DNA from: a virus
DNA: 64,000 nt
IMG/VR virus record: IMGVR_UViG_3300037504_000682
Location: 35,176 to 99,175 of that record
Strand: one strand, 5' to 3'
The notes under the pieces: model-generated
Databases searched by the model: none
Seen by the model: only the letters and a program-made list of their open reading frames with translations
What the model was told of the DNA's origin: nothing
In this document: in pieces, positions 8,332-15,777 of the stretch
Numbering within the stretch: the first letter of the stretch is position 1
How the letters are laid out: each line of letters opens with the position of its first letter
Position numbers and translations under genes: made by a program

Positions 8332-9237
8332 ATGAAAAGGTGGGACCGATTAATCGACCGTTTCGCTACCGGCAAGGCCGTCCGCCGCAAGCCGGTGACC
8401 GTCGAGTGGTATCGCCAAAGGCTCAGTCACTGGGCCGAATTCACAACTAGCCGCAAGCTCAAGCCCAAAAAAGTAAAAGCTAAACATCTTGACAAGTTCT
8501 TTGCCGGCCTTAGAGAGGCCGGATACACCGCCAATACCATCAAAGGCACCGAAACCGCCCTTCGGACTTTTTTCGGCTGGTTGGTCCGCCGGGGCAAGAT
8601 GAAGCGCAATCCGTTCGACCGCTTCGAGCCGGTTGAGGTTCCCCGCCAGTCGCAGCCGATCATCCGGCTGGAGTACGCTTACCGGATGATCCGGGCGGCC
8701 GAAGCCGACGATTCCGTGATCGCCCGCCGGGACGCCGCTATTATGCGCTTCCTGCTCAGCACCGGAGCGCGTAGAGAGGAGGTGGTTTCTGTCAGATGGG
8801 AGTGGCTCGACCTGGCCGGCGGCCTGGTCAAGTTGCGGGGCAAATTCGGCCACGAACGGTTGATTCCACTCGTGGCGACCACCGTCACGGCCCTGGCGAT
8901 CTGGATCGAGGCCCGGCCAGCCAGTGACTGGCTGTTTGTCAGCCTGAAGGCTAACCAGTACAATCAAGTCGGGGACAAGCTGGCGGTCAATACGATCAAC
9001 AAGCTGCTTGACCGCTGGAAAATCGCGGCCGGCCTGCCAGAAGAGGCCGAGGTCAATCCCCACGCCTGGCGACGCAGGTTCGCCACGGAGCTGGCCAAAG
9101 CCGGAGATCCGTTCCGGCTCCAGACCCTGCTGGGTCATCTGGATATGAACACGACAAAAAAATACATCCTCGATCAGCCCGATATTTTGAGGGAGATGAT
9201 CGAGCGCTATGGGCCGGGAATCAAAGGCGATACGTGA
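8332..9237 (+). CDS. int: Tyrosine site-specific integrase
   Basis: The 301-residue protein has an N-terminal SAM-like DNA-binding domain (residues about 1-105) and a catalytic domain with the tyrosine-recombinase set: arginine in STGARREEV (about 143-151), HAWRRRF (about 244-250, the H-x-x-R box), GHLDMNTTKKYI (about 269-280) with the nucleophilic tyrosine. A clear AGGAGG site lies ahead of ATG 8332, and TATAAT at 8244-8249 is a likely -10. A tRNA-Leu-like sequence begins 43 bases after the stop, the usual place for attP beside its integrase. It should catalyse integration and excision of this phage. Confidence 0.95.
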   Translation: MKRWDRLIDRFATGKAVRRKPVTVEWYRQRLSHWAEFTTSRKLKPKKVKAKHLDKFFAGLREAGYTANTIKGTETALRTFFGWLVRRGKMKRNPFDRFEPVEVPRQSQPIIRLEYAYRMIRAAEADDSVIARRDAAIMRFLLSTGARREEVVSVRWEWLDLAGGLVKLRGKFGHERLIPLVATTVTALAIWIEARPASDWLFVSLKANQYNQVGDKLAVNTINKLLDRWKIAAGLPEEAEVNPHAWRRRFATELAKAGDPFRLQTLLGHLDMNTTKKYILDQPDILREMIERYGPGIKGDT

Positions 9238-9280
9238 TAATCTCTCACGTACCGCTTGGTTTTTCGAGCAGGTTGCCAAC

Positions 9281-9350
9281 GGGGAGCCTTCGGCAGATGA
9301 TTTAGGATCATGTGCCGAAAGGCGTGCGGGTTCGAGTCCCGCCTTCCCCA
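9281..9350 (+). tRNA. tRNA-Leu(UAG)-like sequence with truncated D arm; probable att site
   Basis: The 3' part is a textbook tRNA-Leu: anticodon loop TTTAGGA with anticodon TAG, a long variable arm (GCC-GAAA-GGC), T arm GCGGG-TTCGAGT-CCCGC and acceptor end TTCCCCA. The 5' GGGGAG can pair with the acceptor end, but only about eight bases separate it from the anticodon arm instead of some twenty, so the D arm is mostly missing. Two readings are possible: the 3' part of a host tRNA-Leu carried in attP/attR, which I favour because the integrase is adjacent, or a minimal phage tRNA. CCA is not encoded in full. Confidence 0.6.
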
Positions 9351-9397
9351 CTAACTGGTGACCTGTTTTTTGTTGCCGGTTCATGAATATAAATCTC

Positions 9398-9566
9398 CTA
9401 CCCTTCTGAGGGTAGCGTGATTAGTCGCTCGAAAGAGCGGCGAGTGCTGTTGTTCACCCGGGGTTGTTTGGCGACGGGTCCGGGTGAGCGGTTCTGTAGC
9501 TGGCGATTGCCATTACAGAACAAAAGGAAGACGCTCCTGCCTCAGTCGGTGGGGGCGTCTTTTTTA
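9398..9566 (+). ncRNA. Candidate structured RNA: four hairpins plus terminator
   Basis: No gene lies between the integrase and the repressor; instead there is a run of perfect stems. CTACCC/GGGTAG is at 9398-9415. CGCTC-gaaa-GAGCG is at 9426-9439. TCACCCGG/CCGGGTGA is at 9454-9487. GTTCTGTA/TACAGAAC is at 9491-9521, with an inner TGGC-gatt-GCCA. An intrinsic terminator follows. The order stem-stem-stem-stem-terminator on the + strand suggests a small RNA, or integrase/excisionase arm sites in DNA. No promoter was clear; a transcript could come through from the integrase or the tRNA. Confidence 0.4.
9528..9566. terminator. Bidirectional intrinsic terminator after the repressor and hairpin region
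   Basis: AAGACGC (9528-9534) pairs with GCGTCTT (9555-9561), followed by a T-rich run on the + strand. On the minus strand the stem is followed by CCTTTTG. It abuts the stop of the repressor gene at 9567, so it can end transcripts from both sides. Confidence 0.75.
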
Positions 9567-9818
9567 TTATCCCTTACTTTCGTCTTCTTTGTGCTTTTCC
9601 AGGAATTCAGACAGAGGCACGCCGACGGCATCAGCAATTGCTCGCAGGGTATCCAGGCGAGCTCCGGGCTTGTACCCGTTTTTTACGATACCGTAAGTGT
9701 GACTGTACGACCGGTCGATCTCCCGGCAAAGCCAGTCGATGGTTTTGCCCATCTCGTCAAGACGCTGCTCCAGGAATGTTTTTTGTTCCTCTTGTTCCAT
9801 AATAGCGGTGGCCAGCAT
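9567..9818 (-). CDS. XRE-family (Cro/C1-type) repressor
   Basis: The 83-residue protein has a helix-turn-helix of the Cro/C1 class (IDWLCREIDRSYSHTYGIVK; LDTLRAIADAVGVPLSEFL). ATG 9818 is preferred over the GTG at 9827 because AAGGAG then sits about ten bases upstream. It is transcribed away from the + strand early genes and next to the integrase, the expected position of a lysogeny regulator. TATACACT half-sites in the intergenic region are plausible operators. It lacks a C-terminal peptidase or dimer domain, so it is Cro-sized. Confidence 0.85.
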   Translation of the reverse strand: MLATAIMEQEEQKTFLEQRLDEMGKTIDWLCREIDRSYSHTYGIVKNGYKPGARLDTLRAIADAVGVPLSEFLEKHKEDESKG

Positions 9819-9906
9819 CAACAGCACTCTCCTTTCTGTTTGGTTTGGGCCGCCCCTGGGCGACCGTTTCTAAGATAGTATCACAGCTTTCCGAGCTGGT
9901 CAAGAC

Positions 9907-9936
9907 AGTATATACACTTCACTATATATTTTAAGG
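9907..9936. promoter_or_regulatory. Candidate repressor operator (TATACACT half-site)
   Basis: An AT-rich imperfect palindrome contains TATACACT at 9911-9918 and ends TTTAAGG. The same 8-mer recurs at 10784-10791 (other strand) and 10817-10824, all in intergenic, promoter-bearing DNA near the XRE gene. I infer an operator of that repressor. Confidence 0.4.
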
Positions 9937-9944
9937 ATTTCTCA

Positions 9945-9982
9945 GAACGCACGTTGAGAAGTCCGTCAAAATCGGTTATACT
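9945..9982 (+). promoter_or_regulatory. Rightward promoter with AACGNNCGTT palindrome over the -35
   Basis: TTGAGA (9954-9959), a 17-base spacer and TATACT (9977-9982) form a good promoter for the gene at 10003. The palindrome GAACGCACGTTG (9945-9956) overlaps the -35, so a bound protein would block RNA polymerase. It is one of 14 exact AACGNNCGTT sites in the window. Confidence 0.65.
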
Positions 9983-10002
9983 GGACAAAAACGAGGTGGA
10001 TA

Positions 10003-10713
10003 ATGCTTGAAGAGATCAAAAACGATCGCATCACCCTGATTCTTTCGGTTGTCTTCGTCCTGCTCTTGTGCGTTAGTGTTGGTATGGTTGGCCTGCTCGG
10101 TTTTTTATGGCTCAACCGTTCGGCCGAAGTGGCCGGCCCGCCGCCGGCCGAGTCCGCGGACTCCGTTACTGGCGACGAATTACCGCCACCCGCCGAAGAT
10201 GCGCAGCCTACCGAGGAGGCCCCACCCCCGGCCGGGCCGGTGGCCGATCAGCCCCAGGAGCCAGCCCAGCCCCCGGCCGAGATGACCGAGGGGGTCCAGC
10301 AGGCTTATCTCGCCCTGGTGACCTACGATTCCACCCTGGCGTTACTTTCCGAATTGCCCGGCCGTCCGGCCGACAGCCCGGAAGCCATTGGCGAGCGGCT
10401 GGGGGTCGTGATCGGAGCGACGGCCATCCTGGAGGCCGTATCCCAGAAGCTGGAGCAGGAGCCGCCGCCGGGCTTTGAGCCGGCCTGGGAAACGGCCCGG
10501 CAGTCGATACCAGTCACCCAGGGGGCACTGGCCGCCTGGTCCGATCAGGAAGTCAACCTGTCTCAAATGGCTGAGCAGTTGCCGTATACCCTGGTCGACC
10601 AGGCCGTCGACCAGGCCGACCGGGCCCTGGTGGAGCAGTACGGCGGCAGCCAGGCCGATCTGGACCGGATGCGAGCCGAAGCCGAAGCGAAGTTGGTGGA
10701 AGCTCTGGAGTAA
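10003..10713 (+). CDS. Membrane-anchored Pro/Ala/Glu-rich protein
   Basis: The 236-residue product has a short cytoplasmic start and one transmembrane helix (ILSVVFVLLLCVSVGMVGLL, residues about 13-36). A Pro/Ala/Glu-rich spacer (about 40-95) precedes a helical outer domain. A GAGGTGG site precedes ATG 10003, and its own promoter and terminator make it a stand-alone unit beside the repressor. That position is typical of lysogenic conversion genes, so superinfection exclusion or another surface role is possible. This is inference; no family is recognised. Confidence 0.65.
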   Translation: MLEEIKNDRITLILSVVFVLLLCVSVGMVGLLGFLWLNRSAEVAGPPPAESADSVTGDELPPPAEDAQPTEEAPPPAGPVADQPQEPAQPPAEMTEGVQQAYLALVTYDSTLALLSELPGRPADSPEAIGERLGVVIGATAILEAVSQKLEQEPPPGFEPAWETARQSIPVTQGALAAWSDQEVNLSQMAEQLPYTLVDQAVDQADRALVEQYGGSQADLDRMRAEAEAKLVEALE

Positions 10714-10734
10714 AATAGCAGCCCGCTCACCCTC

Positions 10735-10762
10735 AAGGGTCGCCACTCGGCGGCCCTTTTTT
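10735..10762 (+). terminator. Intrinsic terminator
   Basis: AAGGGTCGCC (10735-10744) pairs with GGCGGCCCTT (10749-10758) around a four-base loop, followed by a T run. It ends the gene at 10003-10713. Confidence 0.8.
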
Positions 10763-10783
10763 GTTGTCTACAATGTATACTGG

Positions 10784-10838
10784 AGTGTATATTTTTAAGG
10801 TTTATCAGGTTGACAATATACACTGAATATTATATACT
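10784..10838 (+). promoter_or_regulatory. Consensus promoter with flanking TATACACT half-sites
   Basis: TTGACA (10810-10815), 17 bases, TATACT (10833-10838) is an almost perfect sigma-70-type promoter. It should start the long rightward early operon at 10887. TATACACT half-sites lie just upstream (10784-10791, reverse) and inside the spacer (10817-10824), so occupancy would repress it. This is the best candidate for the main early promoter under XRE control. Confidence 0.75.
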
Positions 10839-10886
10839 AGAGATTATAAACACCCGTTAGAAATTCTTCACAGAAAGGACCTTTCG

Positions 10887-11180
10887 ATGGCCTACAATCT
10901 ACCGTTTATCAACGATTATCGAAGTCAACAGCCCGAAGCCGACAGCGCCCTTCCCCAGACCGAGGCCGCCAAGTACGAAGTCGAGTGGCTCACCTGGATG
11001 GAGCGCAAAACGGTCGGCCCCAAGAATTTCAAGGCCACCCTGGCCACCTTCCGGCGGGACTTCGGCCCTCAGACCGACTGGTCCGAAGACTGGTCCGTCC
11101 AACAAGGCGAGACCCTGCTGATCACCGTCGCCCTCCGGGAGCATATCCTGGACTTGTCCGCTCAAGAGAATAGCCAATAA
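10887..11180 (+). CDS. Small early hypothetical protein
   Basis: The 97-residue product is acidic, with aromatic helices (VEWLTWMERKTVG; LATFRRDFG). It is the first gene after the consensus promoter, with AGAAAGGACC upstream of the ATG, and is closed by its own terminator. That makes it the most strongly placed early gene. No family recognised; such first genes often act on host or regulatory targets. Confidence 0.65.
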   Translation: MAYNLPFINDYRSQQPEADSALPQTEAAKYEVEWLTWMERKTVGPKNFKATLATFRRDFGPQTDWSEDWSVQQGETLLITVALREHILDLSAQENSQ

Positions 11181-11183
11181 AAA

Positions 11184-11227
11184 AGCCCCACCGGCCGGCG
11201 GGAGTACGGCCGGGTGGGGCTCCTTTA
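11184..11227 (+). terminator. Intrinsic terminator or attenuator
   Basis: AGCCCCACC (11184-11192) pairs with GGTGGGGCT (11213-11221), followed by CCTTT. The early operon continues beyond it, so it may only reduce or regulate read-through. Confidence 0.65.
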
Positions 11228-11269
11228 ATTGGTGCGAAAGCACCGGAGAACACAAGGAGTATAGCACAA

Positions 11270-11608
11270 ATGTCTCAAAATGGTAAAAGTTTTGTAGTCC
11301 TAAGCGATGGCAGTCTGGCCCCGGTTCCCGAGGGAGCTGACCCGGACTTCATCCGGCGCTTTGAAAACGCCAAGCTGGAAGCGGCCAAAAAGCCTAAGAA
11401 AAAGAAGCGCCGCTCCCGCCGGTCCTCCGGCTCCCGCTACGCCGGCAAAAGCTGGCGGGCCGACAGCGTCTTGGGCCGCAGCTCGTACTTCGAGCAGCAG
11501 GCCGAGACCTACGAGGCCACCCGGGAGCTGGTCGACCGGGCTAACGGCAACGAAGAGGCCGACGAGGATGAAGAAATCCAGGTCATCCTCGAAGGGCGAC
11601 CCTGGTAA
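11270..11608 (+). CDS. Basic small protein
   Basis: The 112-residue protein has a strongly basic middle (KKPKKKKRRSRRSSGSR, about residues 39-55) that could bind nucleic acid, and an acidic C-terminus. CAAGGAG precedes the ATG. No family recognised. The charge pattern is the only functional hint. Confidence 0.6.
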   Translation: MSQNGKSFVVLSDGSLAPVPEGADPDFIRRFENAKLEAAKKPKKKKRRSRRSSGSRYAGKSWRADSVLGRSSYFEQQAETYEATRELVDRANGNEEADEDEEIQVILEGRPW

Positions 11609-11612
11609 AAAG

Positions 11613-11647
11613 CGAGCGGCCGGGTGCTGCGAACACCGGGCCGCTCG
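11613..11647. repeat. Long intergenic hairpin
   Basis: CGAGCGGCC (11613-11621) pairs with GGCCGCTCG (11639-11647), with further pairing inside (GGTG/CACC). There is no T run, so it is not a standard terminator. It may stabilise or process the early transcript. Confidence 0.5.
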
Positions 11648-11684
11648 ATAGTCAGTCTCTCCGACCAAAGAAAGGTGACTTGAG

Positions 11685-12089
11685 ATGAGTGTAGCACAGA
11701 AAACCAGAGATCGTCAAATGAAGCATTTAGAGAATGTAGTCGAGAGACACAATCTCAACCGCTCCATTTTGCTTCAGGCCCAGCGAACCGGCAACCCGGC
11801 CGCCGGCCTCAAGGTCGCTCTCCGCCGGCTCTTTCCGACCGCCGGGGCCACCGAAGCCGATCACCTAGAGGCCCCCGCCGTTGTCGACGAGCCGGGCCCC
11901 AAGCCCAAGCCGGCCATCCAGAACATCGGTCACAGTATTCAGCAGCTCCTGGGCCAGGAGCCGGTGACCCACAGCCCCAAGCCTCGGCAACTCACCGCCG
12001 AGGAGCGTGAGCGAGGCTACGCGGCGGCCCTGCGGCCGGACGCCTGCAACCGTAAGCGCCGAAACAACTGGCAGTTTAAGGCCCGGTAG
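11685..12089 (+). CDS. Early hypothetical protein
   Basis: The 134-residue product has a basic helical N-terminus (MSVAQKTRDRQMKHLENVVE), a proline-rich middle (EPGPKPKP) and a basic end (NRKRRNNWQFKAR). GAAAGGTGA precedes the ATG. It is spaced, not overlapping, with its neighbours. No family recognised. Confidence 0.55.
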   Translation: MSVAQKTRDRQMKHLENVVERHNLNRSILLQAQRTGNPAAGLKVALRRLFPTAGATEADHLEAPAVVDEPGPKPKPAIQNIGHSIQQLLGQEPVTHSPKPRQLTAEERERGYAAALRPDACNRKRRNNWQFKAR

Positions 12090-12105
12090 CGAAAGGACTC
12101 GGAAG

Positions 12106-12366
12106 ATGTCACAGACCGTAAACGTCACCTCCAGACCGGCCGGCCTCGGCACCCACTGCGACGCCTGGCACCGCAATCCCGACCCCGGCGGCCCGTATCT
12201 GGTCCGCTGCCGGCGGACGGCCCGCCGCCGGCTGGTAATTGTCGACAGCCGGGAGGCCTACACCGTGAAGCGCTGCGACGAGTGTGCCGGCCGGTTGCAA
12301 GAGAAGGCCGCTAACGGAGCCACCTTTGAGATTTTATCTGATGAACCAATCGGAGCATTAGTATGA
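12106..12366 (+). CDS. Small Cys-containing protein, zinc-finger candidate
   Basis: ATG 12106 follows GAAAGGA and gives 86 residues; the longer frame upstream lies within the previous gene. HCDAWH, VRCRR and KRCDECAGR supply Cys/His residues that could hold a metal. The stop overlaps the next ATG in an ATGA junction. Similar small proteins are common in early phage operons. Function unknown. Confidence 0.6.
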   Translation: MSQTVNVTSRPAGLGTHCDAWHRNPDPGGPYLVRCRRTARRRLVIVDSREAYTVKRCDECAGRLQEKAANGATFEILSDEPIGALV

Positions 12367-12572
12367 ATACCTACGACGTTGAAGTGAGACGGCAGGGCCA
12401 GCTGGTGGCCACGGTACGAACCAACGCCGACAGCGGCCTTGAGGCCTGCGACCGGGCCGAACGGAAGATGAAGGCCAGGCCGAAGGCCTGCCACCTGGGA
12501 GAAAATGGCAAAACACGAATAGTTTACTGGGCCGGGTTCGATACCTGCGCCCGGCAAGTGATAGGAGCGTAA
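12363..12572 (+). CDS. Small hypothetical protein before the Sak4-like ATPase
   Basis: The 69-residue product begins MNTYDVEVRRQGQLVATV and is soluble. An ATGA overlap couples it to the gene before, and three bases separate it from the ATPase gene. That tight placement suggests joint expression with the recombination ATPase. No family recognised. Confidence 0.6.
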   Translation: MNTYDVEVRRQGQLVATVRTNADSGLEACDRAERKMKARPKACHLGENGKTRIVYWAGFDTCARQVIGA

Positions 12573-12575
12573 CGA

Positions 12576-13748
12576 ATGGGATTTCCAAAATTCAAACAAG
12601 ATCACAAAGAGCCGATCTTTTGCTGGCTCTACGGCGTAGCCCGGGGTGGCAAAACCACCCTGGCCCTGGACTTCATCCGGGAAAATCAGCCCGGGGTCGT
12701 GATCCCGATGGATCAGCGCTTCGAGGTCTACCGGGACCTGGCCCTGGCCGAAGGGGTCGATGTCTGGCCGGTCAGTGACCCATCTGACCCAACGGTCTGG
12801 GCCAGTGCCGATCACATTATGGAAAACCTTCGGCGCAACTTCCCCGGCTCCGGAGCCCGGTCGCTGGTCTGGGACAGTATCAGCCCCGAGTTCCGGCACT
12901 GGGTCGAGTGGGCGATGGCCTACGCCGACAAAACTCCCCAGGAGCGGCAGCAGGCCCTGGGCCCCAAGTTCAAGAATAAGTCGGCCCTGTTCCAGCCGAA
13001 GGCTCACTATATGGAGCAGGTGGCGATGATCGCCAATTACGGCGTCAGCTGCATCTGGGTCTCCCATGAGCACCAGGGCGGCGACCAGTCCGGCAATCTG
13101 GTGATGAAGACCTCGATCACCGACCAGGAGCGGCTGAAGTTTCAGCGCAACGTCAACCTGGTCTTGAAGGTTCACCTGAACAGCGGTCGCTACGGGGTCG
13201 AGATCGAGGAGGCTCGGAACCGGCCGGAGTTGAACGGCCGGGTGATCTGGGATGAGCCGGGCAATATGTTCAAAGGCGTCTGGAAGCAGATCGAAGCCGC
13301 CTTCTACGCGGCCCAGGTGGTCGACTGGGACCAGATCGAGCAGTTCGCCTCCGACCGGCAGGCGGCCGATCTGGCGATGGAGCAGACCCGGGAGGTAGAC
13401 GGCGAGATCGTGACGCCGTTCAAAAACGTCCACCACGCCTTAAACGCCCTGGCCCAGGTCAAGGAGAAGACCGGCCACCAGTCCGGGATAGACCTGGCCA
13501 AAGCCTGGAAGACCGAGGTCGAGGCCCGGCTGCAAGCGGCCGCCTCTGACCAGAGCAACCCGCCGGCCTTCAAAACCCTGGAGGACCTCCTGTTCCAGAT
13601 GCACCTGGAGTTCAACCTCAAGGAAGGCCCGGCCAAGAAACTGCTCAAGGAACTGGGTTTCACCTCCCTGCCCGCCAACGGCGGACTCCAGGAGCGGCTG
13701 GCCGAGATGTACGCGGCCGTTAAGGAGCATATGGAGGCGCAGCAGTAG
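12576..13748 (+). CDS. Sak4-like RecA-fold ATPase (single-strand annealing)
   Basis: The 390-residue protein has a Walker A in YGVARGGKTTLALDF (about residues 19-33), a Walker B-like SLVWDSIS (about 95-102) and a histidine switch, WVSHEHQGG. This matches the phage AAA (Sak4) family, a cut-down RecA core that assists strand annealing. The extra C-terminal region (about 260-390) is helical and ends in a small domain (LLKELGFTSLPANGG). Next to it lies a DHH-type nuclease-like gene, a plausible exonuclease partner for recombination-dependent replication. Confidence 0.75.
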   Translation: MGFPKFKQDHKEPIFCWLYGVARGGKTTLALDFIRENQPGVVIPMDQRFEVYRDLALAEGVDVWPVSDPSDPTVWASADHIMENLRRNFPGSGARSLVWDSISPEFRHWVEWAMAYADKTPQERQQALGPKFKNKSALFQPKAHYMEQVAMIANYGVSCIWVSHEHQGGDQSGNLVMKTSITDQERLKFQRNVNLVLKVHLNSGRYGVEIEEARNRPELNGRVIWDEPGNMFKGVWKQIEAAFYAAQVVDWDQIEQFASDRQAADLAMEQTREVDGEIVTPFKNVHHALNALAQVKEKTGHQSGIDLAKAWKTEVEARLQAAASDQSNPPAFKTLEDLLFQMHLEFNLKEGPAKKLLKELGFTSLPANGGLQERLAEMYAAVKEHMEAQQ

Positions 13749-13814
13749 TCAACCCAAAGGTCCCGGCTTGGCCGGGGCTCAATTGCAACCCTACGTAAGA
13801 AAGAGAAGAATAAA

Positions 13815-14765
13815 ATGCCTAAAACAATCGTTACTCACACGAACCCTGATCTGGACGCCGTAACGGGCGTCTGGCTGCTCAAGAGATTTCACGCGATGGC
13901 CGAGGCCGAGGTTGCTTTTGTCAACACCGGCAACCCTGACCCTGACGTTCTGGCCGAAGCGACCGCCGTGGTCGATACCGGCCGGGAGTTCGATGACAGC
14001 CGGCTACGGTTCGACCACCACCACCTGCCCGGCCAGGCGGCTAACGACACCTGCGCAGCCCGGCAGGTGTACGAGTTTGTGAATTACTTCCTGTATTCCT
14101 GGTCCGGCTCCTGGGAGCTGGACTACCTGCGGCCGCTCGTTGATCTCGTTTTTGCCGGCGACACCGGCCGGGATGAGGCCAATCAGAGCCGGGAGCTTGG
14201 CTTACACGCCATCTTTGCTGGCTACAAGTCAAGAATGAAGGACGAAAGCGAAGACGGCCGGGTGTCGGATATGGCCGTCCTGCAGATGGGCTTCAGCTTA
14301 TTGGACGCCCTGGAGACTCGTCTGCGCAAGCAGGTCGAGGTCAAGCGAGACCTGGCCCAAAAGGTCGTCTATAAGTCGGACGACGGCCAGGTATGGGGCA
14401 TCCGGCACGGCACCAGTGGGCACGCCTTTGCCGCCTACGAGGCCGGGGCGAGGGTGGTTGTGTTTGAGGGTGAGCCGACCGAGGTCGAGGGTGGCACCAC
14501 TTACCCGGTCGGCATCATGCGGGCCGGTGAATGGCAGGAGCCCCACGTTGGCGAGTTGGTTGAGACCATCCTGGCCGGCCTTAGAAATTACACGGCAACT
14601 GATGGTCAGGCAGAGGCCATTTACTCTGAGCTTGATAGCTGGTTCAAGCATCCGGCCGGTTTTTTCGCCGGTCGGGGGACGCCCAAGGCTCCGGTATTTG
14701 AGCCGGTCGAGATCGACCTGGCCTGGTTGGCCGCAGAGGTCTCCGACGCCTGGGAGAGAGAGTAA
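13815..14765 (+). CDS. DHH-superfamily/MYG1-like phosphoesterase
   Basis: The 316-residue protein starts with THTNPDLDAVTGVWLL (residues about 7-22), the first DHH-superfamily metal motif, followed by FDHHHLPGQ (about 65-73) and DLVFAGDTGRDE (about 111-122). The size and the DHHH form recall the MYG1/UPF0160 group of 3'-5' exonucleases. It probably degrades nucleic acid or short oligonucleotides with manganese. It follows the Sak4-like ATPase. A second, different DHH protein is encoded at 19529-20338. Confidence 0.75.
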   Translation: MPKTIVTHTNPDLDAVTGVWLLKRFHAMAEAEVAFVNTGNPDPDVLAEATAVVDTGREFDDSRLRFDHHHLPGQAANDTCAARQVYEFVNYFLYSWSGSWELDYLRPLVDLVFAGDTGRDEANQSRELGLHAIFAGYKSRMKDESEDGRVSDMAVLQMGFSLLDALETRLRKQVEVKRDLAQKVVYKSDDGQVWGIRHGTSGHAFAAYEAGARVVVFEGEPTEVEGGTTYPVGIMRAGEWQEPHVGELVETILAGLRNYTATDGQAEAIYSELDSWFKHPAGFFAGRGTPKAPVFEPVEIDLAWLAAEVSDAWERE

Positions 14766-14778
14766 TCAGGAGAAAACG

Positions 14779-15777
14779 ATGATAGGTTATCTGGTAATCT
14801 GGCGCATGGCCGACGTGGCCGCGCCATACGACGACCTTGAAGAGCTGGCCGGCGCGGTGGGCTTCGACCTGGACTACATCCCCAGCCCGCCGCAGCCCCG
14901 CCACGCCTGGGAGAAGGCGACGAACCTCAAACGGCAGAAGTTGATCGTGCCGGAGGCCTACACCGCCCAGGTCAAAGCCAAGTACAGTTGCGAGCCGGCG
15001 GTGGTAGCCGAGACCAAGATTATCTCTTCCACCACCCGGCACCTGGTCCGCTACATCATCGTCAAGGGGGCCGACAAGCGGGACAAGCAGCTAGATATGA
15101 AGTCGGTGGCCGTCTTGAAGTACGACGACGACCGGCTGGACGACGCCGATAAGTTCGTCGGTCTCTACCATCCCGACTACGACCCCAGTGGAGCCACCAA
15201 CGGCAACATTCCGGCCCTGATCCACCGGATGCAGACGGAGTACCAGCGCCAGCTAAGTATGGCCGATGGTCAGGACGTGCGTTACAAAATCCGCTCCTAC
15301 CTGGAGAAACTGAGCGCCACCTGCCTGGCCGATGGGACCTACTTCATCCCCGGCGGGGTGGTCGGGGTCCAATCCAAGCTGGATAGCCTCCAGGCCTTTA
15401 TCCTGGGCCTCCAGGAGTGGAAGGTGACCGACAGCGCCCTGACCTGCCAGGTCTACAAGGTGGACGACGACGGCAGCGCCATTAGCCAGCGCAACCGGGC
15501 CGAGGTGGCCGAGGGGGTGATCCGGCAGTTCAAGACCCGGCTCACCTCGACGATGGAGGCCCTGACCACGCCTGATAAGCGGGGCCAGCTGGCCACCCAG
15601 CGGCGGGTCGAGCAGGCCTCGGCCGACTTCCTGGAGATCAAATCATCAATCAAACTGTACCAAGAGACGCTGGGCGAGGAGATGCAAGCCCTGGCCGATA
15701 TGCTCCATATGTGCCAGACGGCGATGTTCACCGCCCACGATAAGCTAGAGGAGAGCACCGATGCACACTCAAATTAA
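14779..15777 (+). CDS. Unknown partner protein upstream of MoxR/VWA pair (DUF6744-like?)
   Basis: ATG 14779 follows AGGAG and gives 332 residues; the longer frame to 14416 lies inside the DHH gene. The N-terminus (MIGYLVIWRMADV, then LDYIPSPPQP) and a C-terminal helical bundle (about 230-330) recall DUF6744, but only loosely. The stop overlaps the MoxR start by 17 bases, and the VWA gene follows, so the three are one unit. It may be the substrate-recognition or adaptor subunit of the ATPase/VWA machine. Confidence 0.7.
   Translation: MIGYLVIWRMADVAAPYDDLEELAGAVGFDLDYIPSPPQPRHAWEKATNLKRQKLIVPEAYTAQVKAKYSCEPAVVAETKIISSTTRHLVRYIIVKGADKRDKQLDMKSVAVLKYDDDRLDDADKFVGLYHPDYDPSGATNGNIPALIHRMQTEYQRQLSMADGQDVRYKIRSYLEKLSATCLADGTYFIPGGVVGVQSKLDSLQAFILGLQEWKVTDSALTCQVYKVDDDGSAISQRNRAEVAEGVIRQFKTRLTSTMEALTTPDKRGQLATQRRVEQASADFLEIKSSIKLYQETLGEEMQALADMLHMCQTAMFTAHDKLEESTDAHSN

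Noticed and set aside
8350-9384. 344-codon minus-strand ORF opposite the integrase and tRNA
   Set aside because: It is the mirror of the integrase gene; its N-terminal GLEPARLSAHDPK-like part is the familiar false translation across a tRNA-Leu.
12258-13436. 392-codon minus-strand ORF opposite the Sak4-like gene
   Set aside because: Leu/Gly/His-rich mirror frame with no motif; the + strand gene has clear ATPase motifs.
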